DNA from: Ignatzschineria rhizosphaerae
GTDB lineage: Bacteria > Pseudomonadota > Gammaproteobacteria > Cardiobacteriales > Wohlfahrtiimonadaceae
DNA: 64,000 bases
Reading direction: 5' to 3'
Assembly: GCF_022655595.1 (NCBI RefSeq)
Contig: NZ_CP093379.1
Span: 2,476,501 to 2,540,500, forward strand
The position numbers and the translations under genes were made by a program. This document shows positions 16,397-24,874 of this stretch, piece by piece. The notes under the pieces were generated by a model. It was not told the origin of the DNA. It did not search any database and saw nothing but the letters and a program-made list of their open reading frames with translations. Within the stretch, counting starts at the first letter, position 1. Each line of letters starts with the position of its first letter.

Positions 16397-17512
16397 TCAA
16401 TCTTTTTCTGTAAAAAGCGCAACAATTGCCGAATGATTACGCTCTGCCGCTAACGCCTTTGGCGTGAATCCTTGAACGCTCTCTTGGTAAGGGTCAGCCC
16501 CTTCTATCAATAGCTTTTTAACAACTTCTACAAGTCCCATTGCCGCGGCACGGTGAAGCGCACTAAATCCTTGTTGATCTACCAAAGAGATATCCGCCTT
16601 TAAAGATAAAAGCATCTCAATCCCTTTCTCTGATTTAAGCTCTATCGCATCCATGAGCGGCGTTGTTTGCGATAATGAAAACGCATTAATATTAACGCCC
16701 TGTTCATGAAGGGCTTTGATCATCTCAAAATTATCCGTATAGAGCGCCCAATGAATTGGGGTAAAGCCATCTTGGGCTAGTAAATCTTTCTCTACTAAAT
16801 TTTGATTTAAAATAAGCTTCACGCTCTCAACATCATTGTTAGCGATCGCAATATGATAAGCCGTTGTGCTTCGAATCTCTTTGAGAGAGCTAAAGAGCGC
16901 ATCTTCATTAAACACCCCAATTTTAGCGCGATGACCAAAGAGTGAAAATGCCCAAACAGCGGCGCGATTAGGCTCTGATTCTAACTCATTTAAAAGAGGC
17001 ACCGGCACCGTTTCACCTAAAACATAGCTCAGCATCAAGAAATTCACCAACGCAATGGTTTGATTCTCCGTCTCAAAGCCACTATCTAAAATAGCGCCTT
17101 CAATCTCTCTAAGCTCAATCTTATTTTCCAGCACTTTAACCGCTGCCTTTGCTACTAATTCCCGTGACCAACTACGAATAAAGTAGATAAACGCGCCATC
17201 AAAAAAGATCGCCCAACGATCTTCCGGCGTTTCTGGCACAAAAAGCGAACCAGGATAGAGCTTGCCTGCCGTATTATACATTAAATCACAAGTCACAATA
17301 CGATCTTGCCCATTTTCCGTTGCCGGGGACAACCCTGAAAAAGATGCCCCATCTTCCATACTAAAAGAATCTAAATTCTTTAAAGCCCCGTCTTCAATCT
17401 CGCTACCTAATTGAAAGGTAATCGGTCTTAAATCAAGTAACGGCACTCCGTAAGGATTTTTATCATATCGAATCCAAGGAAGCTCCGTCGCTGTATCTTT
17501 TACTTCTGCCAT
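16397..17512 (-). CDS. Ankyrin-repeat protein of unknown function
   Basis: A 371-residue protein with no signal peptide or membrane segment. The first 215 residues are acidic and unrecognised (WAIFFDGAFIYFIRSWSRELVAKAA is the most structured-looking stretch). About four ankyrin repeats follow, with TTAYHIAIANNDVESVKLIL, DGFTPIHWALYTDNFEMIKA, TTPLMDAIELKSEKGIEMLL and GFSALHRAAAMGLVEVVKKL. Such repeats mediate protein contacts. It sits just upstream of clpB on the same strand but its terminator and the heat-shock promoter separate them. Bacterial ankyrin proteins have diverse roles and no specific one can be assigned. Confidence 0.8.
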   Translation of the reverse strand: MAEVKDTATELPWIRYDKNPYGVPLLDLRPITFQLGSEIEDGALKNLDSFSMEDGASFSGLSPATENGQDRIVTCDLMYNTAGKLYPGSLFVPETPEDRWAIFFDGAFIYFIRSWSRELVAKAAVKVLENKIELREIEGAILDSGFETENQTIALVNFLMLSYVLGETVPVPLLNELESEPNRAAVWAFSLFGHRAKIGVFNEDALFSSLKEIRSTTAYHIAIANNDVESVKLILNQNLVEKDLLAQDGFTPIHWALYTDNFEMIKALHEQGVNINAFSLSQTTPLMDAIELKSEKGIEMLLSLKADISLVDQQGFSALHRAAAMGLVEVVKKLLIEGADPYQESVQGFTPKALAAERNHSAIVALFTEKD

Positions 17513-17696
17513 ACTGTTCTCTTCTTATTTATTAGATGTTTTGAATGAGGATTAGTGTACCAAAGACATTACCGATACCGAACCTTATAAAGTAGATATT
17601 CTGATAAATGGTTCTAATCAAGTGAACTACTAATTCTCATAGCAACCTATGATAAGATTAACCCATCTTTAATCTTTCATATAGGGTGCGTTTTAT

Positions 17697-18473
17697 ATGC
17701 TTAAAAACCTTCCGATTGCCACACGAACACTTATTATTGTGAATGTGGGGATCTTCATTTTAACAATGCTGCTTTCAAGCATGGAAGTAGTGGAACTTGA
17801 TGTAATCTTTGGAAGCTACTATCCAGAATCGATTAACTTTCAATTCTGGCAACCTTTCACCCATATGTTTATTCATGCCGGCATTGGGCATCTTCTTTTT
17901 AATATGCTGGCACTCTTTATCTTTGGTTCTACCGTTGAATATCACTTAGGGACAAAGCGTTTTCTGATTCTCTATTTTGTTGCCGGCATGGGATCCTTTA
18001 TTCTCTTTAATGCCCAAAGCTATTTTACGATTGAGCCATTAAAAAATGCGATTGAATATGTAGATATACGAAGCATTGTTGGTTTTAATGCACAGCTGAC
18101 ACCTGAGATTATTAATGAGAATATTCAGCTCGATCACTTTGGCCGTGCGACTGTCCCTTCCTTTTTTAATACAGTGCCGGAGATCATTGCGCTAGTTCAA
18201 GCCTATATCACCCCTATGATGGGTGCATCGGGGGCTATCTATGGTGTTTTAGTCGCTTTTGGATTTCTCTTTCCTAATACCGGCTTATCGCTGGTCTTTA
18301 TCCCTTACCCAATCAAGGCCAAATATTTTATTCCAGGATTAATCGGATTAGAGATTATTTTAGGATTAATGAATCTCTCTTGGAATCCTGTGGCACACTT
18401 TGCCCATATTGGCGGCGCAGTTGCCGGCTTTGCGCTAGTTTACTACTGGAAAAAAAGAGGAGTTATCTACTAA
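17697..18473 (+). CDS. Rhomboid-family intramembrane serine protease
   Basis: A 258-residue membrane protein with the rhomboid catalytic dyad: S178 in MMGASGAIYGVL and H237 in AHFAHIGGAVAGF. The conserved second-helix region FTHMFIHAGIGHLLFNMLALFIFG is at about 54-77. An insertion of about 65 mostly polar residues (about 105-170) separates the early helices from the serine helix, longer than in GlpG. An AGGGTG ribosome site precedes the ATG. The stop overlaps the start of the next gene (TAATG), so the two are translationally coupled. Confidence 0.9.
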   Translation: MLKNLPIATRTLIIVNVGIFILTMLLSSMEVVELDVIFGSYYPESINFQFWQPFTHMFIHAGIGHLLFNMLALFIFGSTVEYHLGTKRFLILYFVAGMGSFILFNAQSYFTIEPLKNAIEYVDIRSIVGFNAQLTPEIINENIQLDHFGRATVPSFFNTVPEIIALVQAYITPMMGASGAIYGVLVAFGFLFPNTGLSLVFIPYPIKAKYFIPGLIGLEIILGLMNLSWNPVAHFAHIGGAVAGFALVYYWKKRGVIY

Positions 18474-19288
18474 TGCGATCGCTTCTTAAAAACCGGCTCT
18501 TACTCCCTTTACTCGTGATACTAAGCCTAACGCTAAGCTTTGCGCAGCCTAATATCCATATTAGCCCAGCGGAATTAACCCGAGTTGGGGCGCAAATTTA
18601 TCAAAATGAGACGGGCGGTAAACTTGAAAATATCGCCGTTTGGAATAATGGGGAGAATTTTCCCTCTTTAGGAATTGGGCATTTTATCTGGTATAAAGCC
18701 GGTGAAGCTGCCCACTTTGAAGAGACCTTCCCGGCACTAGTCCAATTTCTACAGCAAAATGGTGCACAATTGCCGGCAATCTTAAAAAAGCATCGCACGG
18801 CGCCTTGGCAAAACCAGGCGGCTTTTAATGCCGCAAAATCACGAGGGGAACTCAATGAGCTAATGCAATTTTTAGCAAATACCAAGGATCTGCAAACGCT
18901 CTTTATCTATCAGCGTCTACAAGGCGCTTTACAAAAGATGAAGGCAGTATCTACTTATCCTGAGTTTATTGAGATGAAGTTTTATGAAGTTGCCGGCAGT
19001 CAAAATGGTTTATATGCCTTAATTGATTATGTGAACTTTAAAGGGGAAGGCATTAATCCTAATGAGCGTTACCACAATCAAGGTTGGGGACTGGTGCAAG
19101 TCTTAGAGAATATGGATCTCACTTTTGCTGGCAATAATAAGGCTGAGATTGATGCGGAAATTCTAGCAAGCTTTAGACGCTCTGCGGAGAAAGTCTTAAC
19201 CGATCGAGTCAATAACGCAGATCCTTCAAAAGGGGAATCCCGCTGGCTTTTAGGCTGGAAGAATCGTATTCAAACCTATCGCCCTTAA
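18473..19288 (+). CDS. Secreted protein of unknown function, coupled to the rhomboid gene
   Basis: A 271-residue protein beginning MRSLLKNRLLLPLLVILSLT with a cleavable signal ending SFA, so probably periplasmic or exported. The region YQNETGGKLENIAVWNNGE followed by FPSLGIGHFIWY has a Glu and a GxGHF element that recall lysozyme-type folds; that resemblance is weak and I do not claim muramidase activity. The ATG at 18473 overlaps the rhomboid stop by one base and has GAGGAG upstream; the longer frame back to 18380 lies over the rhomboid gene. Coupling raises the possibility that the rhomboid and this protein act together. Confidence 0.75.
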   Translation: MRSLLKNRLLLPLLVILSLTLSFAQPNIHISPAELTRVGAQIYQNETGGKLENIAVWNNGENFPSLGIGHFIWYKAGEAAHFEETFPALVQFLQQNGAQLPAILKKHRTAPWQNQAAFNAAKSRGELNELMQFLANTKDLQTLFIYQRLQGALQKMKAVSTYPEFIEMKFYEVAGSQNGLYALIDYVNFKGEGINPNERYHNQGWGLVQVLENMDLTFAGNNKAEIDAEILASFRRSAEKVLTDRVNNADPSKGESRWLLGWKNRIQTYRP

Positions 19289-19377
19289 TTCTTTTATGTC
19301 ATCACTATTTCCTGCGCCAGCAGTTTTTCCTAAACCAAATTTACTATAAAAAATAGTGCCATTAACCAATATCATAA

Positions 19378-19411
19378 AAAAAAGCTGAGCCCATTACGGT
19401 TCAGCTTTTTT
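19378..19411. terminator. Bidirectional terminator between the secreted protein gene and secB
   Basis: AAAGCTGA and TCAGCTTT flank a short inner stem (CC with GG), with A-runs on the left and T-runs on the right. It serves the convergent genes ending at 19288 and 19444. Confidence 0.8.
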
Positions 19412-19443
19412 TTGCATTTTAGCTAATACTAAATTTTTCAGAG

Positions 19444-19920
19444 TTACGCGTCAGTTTTTTTAGATTTTTTCTCATCTTTTGTAGCTTCATTGGCAACTTG
19501 CGCTTGGCGCTCTGCATAGACTGCTTCAAAGTTGATTGGTGAAAGAACCACTGGAGGGAAACCTGCACCTGACACTAAGTTATCGAGCGCTTGGCGAGCA
19601 TACGGATAAAGGATGTTAGGGCAGTAGCCACCTTTAATTGCTTTTAATTGCTCTTCTGGGAAGTTTGCTAATTGGAAAAGACCCGCTTGCTCAACTTCTG
19701 CAACAAAGAGAACTTTCTCTTCAAGTTTTGCAGTCACTGTTACTTTAAGCGCAACTTCATGAATTCCTTCTTCAATCACACGCTCTTCATTGCTGAGCTG
19801 AATTTGAATCTCTGGATTCGTTGCTGTCTTAAATGCTTCAGGAGCATTTGGTGACTCTAAAGAGACGTTCTTAGTATAAATTCTTAAAATATCAAATGTT
19901 GCTTGGTTTTCTTGGCTCAT
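19444..19920 (-). CDS. secB: Protein-export chaperone SecB
   Basis: Cytosolic tetrameric chaperone that holds precursors unfolded and hands them to SecA. The 158-residue protein begins with FDILRIYTKNVSLESPNAPEAF and contains the conserved EVEQAGLFQLANFPEEQL, CPNILYPYARQALDNLVSGAGFPPVVLSPINF. The C-terminal tail is charged (DEKKSKKTDA). It follows grxC by 34 bases in the order rhodanese-like, grxC, secB known from many gammaproteobacteria; gpsA, which often follows, is absent here. Confidence 0.97.
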   Translation of the reverse strand: MSQENQATFDILRIYTKNVSLESPNAPEAFKTATNPEIQIQLSNEERVIEEGIHEVALKVTVTAKLEEKVLFVAEVEQAGLFQLANFPEEQLKAIKGGYCPNILYPYARQALDNLVSGAGFPPVVLSPINFEAVYAERQAQVANEATKDEKKSKKTDA

Positions 19921-19954
19921 TACGATCTACCTTTTATATATTAAAACAATAAAG

Positions 19955-20221
19955 TTATTGTGGAAGTTTTCCTGAGAGATAATCATCCAGTTGATTTCTC
20001 TTATCTAACATCATCAAATCATCACAGCCACCTACATGGAAATCTCCAATGTAAATTTGTGGGACTGTATTTCTTCCTGAACGTGTTTGACACTCTTCCC
20101 AAAGTTTCGGATCGCTATCAACATCAATTTTGATAGGCTCAACACCATGACGTTCAAGGATTTCAAATGCACGACGGCAATAACCACATGTGGCTTTAAA
20201 ATACACTTCTACTTTTTTCAT
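19955..20221 (-). CDS. grxC: Glutaredoxin 3
   Basis: An 88-residue dithiol glutaredoxin with active site CGYC (ATCGYCRRA, residues 12-15); E. coli GrxC has CPYC. Glutathione-binding elements TVPQIYIG and GGCDDLMML are present. It reduces disulfides at the expense of glutathione in the cytosol. GGAGAAACGG precedes the ATG, and it starts 12 bases after the stop of the rhodanese-like gene, in one operon with secB. Confidence 0.95.
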   Translation of the reverse strand: MKKVEVYFKATCGYCRRAFEILERHGVEPIKIDVDSDPKLWEECQTRSGRNTVPQIYIGDFHVGGCDDLMMLDKRNQLDDYLSGKLPQ

Positions 20222-20232
20222 TCCGTTTCTCC

Positions 20233-20661
20233 TTAATCCTTAGAAAGAGGTAAGTTCGCCTCCTGCCAACCAACTATACCGCCCACTAATACATTTAAAG
20301 GTGCTTGAGGATGCATTTTACGCAGTTTAATACAAGCTTCATTTGCACGTGGATCGGTATCGCTATATACAATAATTTGTTTATTTCCAAATTGCGCTAA
20401 ACTCTCAAGCTTCTTCTCAAGCTCTGCTGCTGGAATATTCACAGCATTGGGGATATGCAATTTTTTAAAATCTTTTTTACTTCTAATATCAATAAATACA
20501 GCGTTATCATCGTTATATTCACGGAGCGCATCGGTAACGCTCATTCGGTACTTCTTTCCTCTTGCCGAGTTAATCTCATTGGCAATGAACAGCGTGACGA
20601 CAACAACAAATGCCGCGACAAACATCCAATTTTGTTGGATAAAAGGCATAATAGAATTCAT
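20233..20661 (-). CDS. Membrane-anchored rhodanese-like protein (YibN type)
   Basis: A 142-residue protein with one N-terminal transmembrane segment (about residues 12-28) and a rhodanese domain (about 40-140: DDNAVFIDIRSKKDFKKLHIPNAVNIP). The loop that carries the catalytic cysteine in active rhodaneses reads VYSDTDPRANEA, with serine at the cysteine position; E. coli YibN also lacks a canonical active-site cysteine. It probably has no sulfurtransferase activity. First gene of a conserved cluster with grxC and secB. Confidence 0.88.
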   Translation of the reverse strand: MNSIMPFIQQNWMFVAAFVVVVTLFIANEINSARGKKYRMSVTDALREYNDDNAVFIDIRSKKDFKKLHIPNAVNIPAAELEKKLESLAQFGNKQIIVYSDTDPRANEACIKLRKMHPQAPLNVLVGGIVGWQEANLPLSKD

Positions 20662-20779
20662 ATAGTTACTCTTATTTTCATTATTATTTCATGTTCGCTC
20701 GTGATAAAACATCACGCAACCAGCGTGATATCTTACGCTATTTTTAGCATAAATGATACAAATCTCGGGAGATCCACCA

Positions 20780-21511
20780 TTATGAGATCATCATGAATGG
20801 ATCGATTTTAAATATATGGCGACTCAAAGTCCCGTTTTCAAGTCTTAAGTAGTCTCCTTTTTGATCCCAGTCACTTAATACATAACGCTCATACTGATCT
20901 AAATGTCTGTGATGCCCGGCTCTATGCGTATGACCATGAATAATAACCTTAATCTGATGATTTAAGAAAAATTGATCCACAAAACTAGCAGTGACATCTA
21001 CAATCGCTTTTTTAGGCGCATTTTTACTCTTAGTCCGTATTTTATTCGCAAGCTTTAAGCGATACCTTTTAGGCAGGCGCTTTAAGATTGCCAAAACCCA
21101 AGGATGACGAATCCATTTTTTATATCGCTGATACTCAAGATCTTCAATACAGAGTTCATCTCCATGAATTAAGAGAATCTGTTCGTTAAAAATTTTAAGT
21201 GAATCCCCCACTAACTCCATACTTGCTTTTTTAGCATAATTCGCCCCTAGTGCGAAATCTCTATTACCGGGAATAAAGATAATCTTGGTTCCTTTAGCAG
21301 AGAGCGCCGTTAAATAACTTGCCACTTTCTCCGTTAAAGGGGTTTCAATATCATCCCCTGCCCAGAAATCAAAAAGATCTCCCAATATATAGAGCGTATC
21401 CGCAGTCGGTGCGATATTTTCAATAAACTCAAAAAAAGCCGTAGCGATATCGCTACGACTTTCACTTAAGTGGATATCGCTAATAAAGAGCGAGATCGGT
21501 GCTTTTACCAT
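20780..21511 (-). CDS. lpxH: UDP-2,3-diacylglucosamine pyrophosphatase LpxH
   Basis: Fourth enzyme of lipid A synthesis, cleaving UDP-2,3-diacylglucosamine to lipid X and UMP at the inner membrane. The metallophosphoesterase motifs are complete: SDIHLS (10-15), YILGDLFDFW, PGNRDF, HGDELC and a C-terminal HGHTH. At 243 residues it matches the E. coli length (240). It lies 7 bases downstream of ppiB in the same direction, the usual ppiB-lpxH arrangement. Confidence 0.96.
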   Translation of the reverse strand: MVKAPISLFISDIHLSESRSDIATAFFEFIENIAPTADTLYILGDLFDFWAGDDIETPLTEKVASYLTALSAKGTKIIFIPGNRDFALGANYAKKASMELVGDSLKIFNEQILLIHGDELCIEDLEYQRYKKWIRHPWVLAILKRLPKRYRLKLANKIRTKSKNAPKKAIVDVTASFVDQFFLNHQIKVIIHGHTHRAGHHRHLDQYERYVLSDWDQKGDYLRLENGTLSRHIFKIDPFMMIS

Positions 21512-21518
21512 CAGTTAA

Positions 21519-22022
21519 TTACTCACCAATCACTTCAACGCGTTCGATCAAGATATCTTCAACAGGCACATCACCATGACCACGACGTGAAGTTGTTTCA
21601 ACTTTCGCCATCGCATCAATCACATCCATACCTTCCGTGACTTGACCAAATACAGCATAACCCCAACCTTGTGGTGTTTGTGATTTATGATCTAAGAAAC
21701 CATTATCCACTAAATTCACAAAAAACTGTGAAGTTGCTGAATGTGGATCCATCGTACGCGCCATGGCTACTGAACCACGAACATTCTTTAAACCGTTATC
21801 CGCTTCATTTTGAATCGGTGCATGATGGCCTTCACGCTTATCAACCATTCCTGGTTCTAAACCGCCACCTTGAACCATAAATCCTGGGATAATACGGTGA
21901 AAAAGTGTTCCTTCAAAATAACCATCTTTGGCATATTGAAGAAAGTTTGCCGCAGTAATTGGCGCTTTCTCGTGATCTAAAGTAATTGTAAATTCACCAA
22001 CACTTGTATGGAACTTAAGCAT
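21519..22022 (-). CDS. ppiB: Cytosolic peptidyl-prolyl cis-trans isomerase (cyclophilin B)
   Basis: A 167-residue cyclophilin without a signal peptide. The catalytic region is intact: FHRIIPGFMVQGGG with the essential arginine, NVRGSVAMART, and SATSQFFVNLVDNGFLD. The cyclophilin tryptophan region reads TPQGWGYAVFG. It accelerates proline isomerisation during cytosolic folding. A second cyclophilin with a signal peptide is encoded 700 bases upstream. Confidence 0.96.
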   Translation of the reverse strand: MLKFHTSVGEFTITLDHEKAPITAANFLQYAKDGYFEGTLFHRIIPGFMVQGGGLEPGMVDKREGHHAPIQNEADNGLKNVRGSVAMARTMDPHSATSQFFVNLVDNGFLDHKSQTPQGWGYAVFGQVTEGMDVIDAMAKVETTSRRGHGDVPVEDILIERVEVIGE

Positions 22023-22156
22023 CTATCTATAACCTCATTGCTAAATTGATAACGAATAACCGCTATCAATATCAAAATTAAATACATCGATACACTCTCA
22101 ATAAAGTCGTCTTCCTATGAAACCTGACTTAAAAGCCATCGACCTTTAGCTTACAA

Positions 22157-22636
22157 CTATTCTGGAAGCACTTTATGAAGATTGTAATCAAATTGTGATT
22201 CGATCTCGATGATTTTACCATCTTTATCAGCAGGGAAGAGAACATTCTCACCTACAAAGTAACGCACCGCACCATCAGGACCGCCAGCAGTTCCCTCTAA
22301 AGTCACAACTTGTCCCGCTTTGTTCCACGTGAAACTTCCTTGTTCATCAAAGGTTTGATCCCCATCACGAGTCTCTAAATAGGTCTGTTGATAATAGTAT
22401 GTGCCATCCTCTTCGAGCACTAATTCCACATTAATTCCTTCACAATCAGCGCAAGGTAACTGCCCTTTATAAATCCCTGCCCAATCTAAGGAGTTTTGTG
22501 AGGTATGTTCTCTTTCAAAAACGGCTTCTGTATTTTCCTCTACGACAGCAGGCGTTACTACATCCTCTTTTGGAGTATCGTTACACGCAGCCAATAGCAG
22601 AGATGCCCCTAAAACTAATAATAATTTCTTTTTCAT
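22157..22636 (-). CDS. NlpE-like copper-resistance/envelope lipoprotein
   Basis: A 159-residue lipoprotein: signal MKKKLLLVLGASLLLAAC with the lipobox cysteine at C18, then an acidic linker and an NlpE N-terminal domain (WAGIYKGQLPCADCEGINVEL) carrying the family CxxC. Only this domain is present; E. coli NlpE is about 236 residues and has a second OB-like domain. NlpE signals surface and copper stress to Cpx in E. coli; whether this shorter form signals is unknown. AGAGGCG precedes the ATG. A parS-like site lies inside. Confidence 0.85.
   Translation of the reverse strand: MKKKLLLVLGASLLLAACNDTPKEDVVTPAVVEENTEAVFEREHTSQNSLDWAGIYKGQLPCADCEGINVELVLEEDGTYYYQQTYLETRDGDQTFDEQGSFTWNKAGQVVTLEGTAGGPDGAVRYFVGENVLFPADKDGKIIEIESQFDYNLHKVLPE
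22321..22336. other. parS-like site inside the NlpE-like gene
   Basis: TGTTCCACGTGAAACT matches the ParB-binding consensus TGTTNCACGTGNAACA at every fixed base except the last. The palindromic CACGTG core is intact. Together with 8419 and 10944 this makes three near-consensus sites in 14 kb. Confidence 0.55.
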
Positions 22637-22742
22637 ATCGCCTCTTCATTGTCGTTTATATAAGATCATTTAATCTGATCTTCCGCTACTTCCATTTAAA
22701 AAGCGATTCATTATTGAACCGCTTCTCTCTATTTTAATGACT

Positions 22743-23330
22743 CTACTCAGGTTTTTCTACAAACTTCATGCTTTCAATCATAATAGGCTCTACAGGCACA
22801 TCACCATGCATACCACGATCCCCTGTTTTTACTTTTTCCATTTTATCGACAACATCCATACCGCTAACCACTTTCCCAAAAACGGTATATCCATAGCCAT
22901 CTTGCCCTGGATAATCTAAGAAGGTGTTGTTTTGAGTATTGATAAAAAACTGACTTGTTGCAGAGTTAGGATCCATCGTTCTAGCCATTGCAACGGAACC
23001 CCGTACATTTTTTAAACCATTATTGGATTCAATTTGAATCGGCGCTTTAGTCCCTTTTTGATTCATGTCGCTATCAAAACCGCCTCCTTGCACCATAAAA
23101 CCATCAATCACACGATGAAAAATTAAACCATCATAGTAGCCATCGTCCACATAGTTTTTAAAGTTAGCCACAGTAACTGGCGCGGCTGCTTCATTTAGCT
23201 CAAGAACAATATTCCCGGCAGTTGTATCCATCTCTACATAAAGATTAGGGGCTTTAACAGTCTCTTCTGCCATTGCCACACCAGAGATTAATCCTGCCAT
23301 TAAAGCACCTGCTAACATTAATTTTTTCAT
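22743..23330 (-). CDS. ppiA: Periplasmic peptidyl-prolyl cis-trans isomerase (cyclophilin A type)
   Basis: A 195-residue cyclophilin with a Sec signal (MKKLMLAGALMAGLISGVAM, cleavage near AMA). The fold motifs match its cytosolic paralogue: FHRVIDGFMVQGGGFD, NVRGSVAMARTMDPNSATSQFFIN and DGYGYTVFGKVV. It catalyses proline isomerisation of exported proteins. AAGGAGAAAAAA precedes the ATG. It sits about 110 bases upstream of the NlpE-like gene, so the two may share a transcript. Confidence 0.95.
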   Translation of the reverse strand: MKKLMLAGALMAGLISGVAMAEETVKAPNLYVEMDTTAGNIVLELNEAAAPVTVANFKNYVDDGYYDGLIFHRVIDGFMVQGGGFDSDMNQKGTKAPIQIESNNGLKNVRGSVAMARTMDPNSATSQFFINTQNNTFLDYPGQDGYGYTVFGKVVSGMDVVDKMEKVKTGDRGMHGDVPVEPIMIESMKFVEKPE

Positions 23331-23450
23331 TTTTTCTCCTAAGAAAATGATGATTTTCTCTTAATTATTTCTGCTCAACAATTATAAAAATTTGAATCTC
23401 TTATCTAAAACTCATTATTCTGTGATATTCCCGAGAAAGCAATAACAAAA

Positions 23451-23476
23451 GAGCCCGAGAATATCGAGCTACTTTT
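23451..23476 (-). terminator. Probable terminator of the BOF-family gene
   Basis: On the minus strand AGCTCGA and TCGGGCT flank a five-base loop with CTTTTG after it. The stem is imperfect. Confidence 0.4.
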
Positions 23477-23502
23477 TAAAATGATCCAAAAGAGACTTCA
23501 AC

Positions 23503-23886
23503 TTACTGAATCACTTCAAGATATACTGCTTCAATCTTCACTCGATCTTGGTGACGGCTTTGATCTAATTCCCCTAATATTTTAACCGTTGTCTCAGGAG
23601 ATACCGGTTGATTGCGCCATAGCTTTTTATCAATCTCGACAATAATCTCCCCTGTCTCATCTTGAAAGAGGTACTTATCTCGATCTCGTCCCTGTTGCGC
23701 AATAATATGCCCAACTACCGTCACATAAGTATCATCTGGCATTTGGCGAACAGCTTCAACCTTACTAATTTCAAAGGGGGAAATTAAAAGATCTTGTGGC
23801 GGCATCCCCACATCACTACCTGTAAATTGTGCTTGTGCAGAAGTTGCCAAGCCCATAAATACCATTGCTATCAGTAACTTTTTCAT
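23503..23886 (-). CDS. BOF (YgiW/YdeI) family periplasmic stress protein
   Basis: A 127-residue exported protein. The signal peptide runs MKKLLIAMVFMGLATSAQAQ, followed by an OB-fold of the BOF family (VRQMPDDTYVTVVGHIIAQQ, DKYLFQDETGEIIVEIDKKLW, VKILGELDQ). E. coli YgiW and Salmonella YdeI contribute to tolerance of peroxide, cadmium, acid or antimicrobial peptides through unclear mechanisms. It appears monocistronic. Confidence 0.88.
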   Translation of the reverse strand: MKKLLIAMVFMGLATSAQAQFTGSDVGMPPQDLLISPFEISKVEAVRQMPDDTYVTVVGHIIAQQGRDRDKYLFQDETGEIIVEIDKKLWRNQPVSPETTVKILGELDQSRHQDRVKIEAVYLEVIQ

Positions 23887-23995
23887 TAAAACCTACCTTA
23901 TTCTCGGATGATTGCTATTGACAGTATAACGAATCTCTCTTAGCTGTTAATCTTTTTTTCAATAAGTTAATACGCCCTTTTTAATAGATATCTTC

Positions 23996-24141
23996 AAATC
24001 AGTTTAAAATCACGGGATCAAATTGCCAGCGCTCAGCGATGAAAAGAGTTATCCCCATTCTATCCGGCATCGTGCAAGTTAATTTGATACACACGCTGTA
24101 CCCTTAAATACTATTAAAATAGTATTTATTAAACCGATTCG
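23996..24141 (+). repeat. Dispersed intergenic repeat, copy B
   Basis: Starts AAATCAGTTTAAAATCACGG and ends TTATTAAACCGATTCG. The core CCATTCTATCCGGCATCG and the AATTTGATACACACGCTGTAC block match copies A, C and D. It fills most of the 350-bp gap between the BOF gene and efpL and lies just beyond the efpL terminator. Confidence 0.75.
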
Positions 24142-24187
24142 ACGATAACTTCTAAAGATCTCTCTAAAACTACTATTGGGACATAAA

Positions 24188-24213
24188 AAAAGGTGAGACT
24201 TCGCTCACCTTTT
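24188..24213 (-). terminator. Terminator of efpL
   Basis: AAAAGGTGAG, ACTTCG, CTCACCTTTT: a perfect 10-bp stem with A and T flanks, 23 bases after the efpL stop. Confidence 0.85.
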
Positions 24214-24235
24214 GACTATCCATTCTTATCTTTAA

Positions 24236-24802
24236 TTACGCGCGGCTTGAATACTCTTTAGTATCGGTATTGACGATAATTTTTGTGCCATTTTCAATAT
24301 ATTCAGGTACTGAAACCGTAATACCTGTTGAAAGTTTTGCCGGCTTATTGCGCTTTGTAGCACTTGCCCCTTTTAATTCTGGCGCAGTATCTACAACTTC
24401 AAGCACAACCGTTTGCGGTAATGAGAGCGCAACCGGTGCATCATTAATCAATGATACATAATACCCTTCAATACCTTCTAAAATAAAGCCCGCATCATCT
24501 CCTACCATCTTTTCACTCAAATAGTATTGACTAAAGTCTTCACTATCCATGAACACATAGTTTTCACCATCTTGGTAAGAGTAGGTCGCTTCCCTTTTGC
24601 TAAGTTGAACATCATCAAGCTCATCATCAGCACGAAGCGAGAGATCTAATTTATGATTATCGGGAATTGAGAACATCTGAATTCGATATGTGGTATTGCC
24701 ACCCCTAGCCGTTGGCGCAGACTTTTCAACCTCTCGAACCAGATAATAGAGATTATTATGTAAAATAACATCTCCACGACGGATATCATTGGCTTTTTTC
24801 AT
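24236..24802 (-). CDS. efpL: Elongation factor P-like protein (YeiP/EfpL)
   Basis: Ribosome-binding factor of the EF-P family that relieves stalling at polyproline and related motifs. It is the YeiP/EfpL subgroup: the domain I tip reads EKSAPTARGGNTTYRIQ, where E. coli YeiP has SPTARGAATLYKM, and the C-terminal region has LPQTVVLEVVDTAP, KGASATKRNKPAKLSTG and VPEYIENGTKI. Subgroup members carry arginine rather than a modified lysine at the tip. The ATG at 24802 (188 residues) follows AGGAG; the longer frame to 24832 is unlikely. Confidence 0.93.
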   Translation of the reverse strand: MKKANDIRRGDVILHNNLYYLVREVEKSAPTARGGNTTYRIQMFSIPDNHKLDLSLRADDELDDVQLSKREATYSYQDGENYVFMDSEDFSQYYLSEKMVGDDAGFILEGIEGYYVSLINDAPVALSLPQTVVLEVVDTAPELKGASATKRNKPAKLSTGITVSVPEYIENGTKIIVNTDTKEYSSRA

Positions 24803-24874
24803 GTTAATACTCCTCAACTCATCGATAATCATAACCGCATACTTGATACGGCGTTTATAACAACTTACCTAATC

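Noticed and set aside
20233-20661. Active thiosulfate sulfurtransferase
   Set aside because: The catalytic cysteine position is serine, as expected for the YibN group, so only a rhodanese-like fold is claimed.
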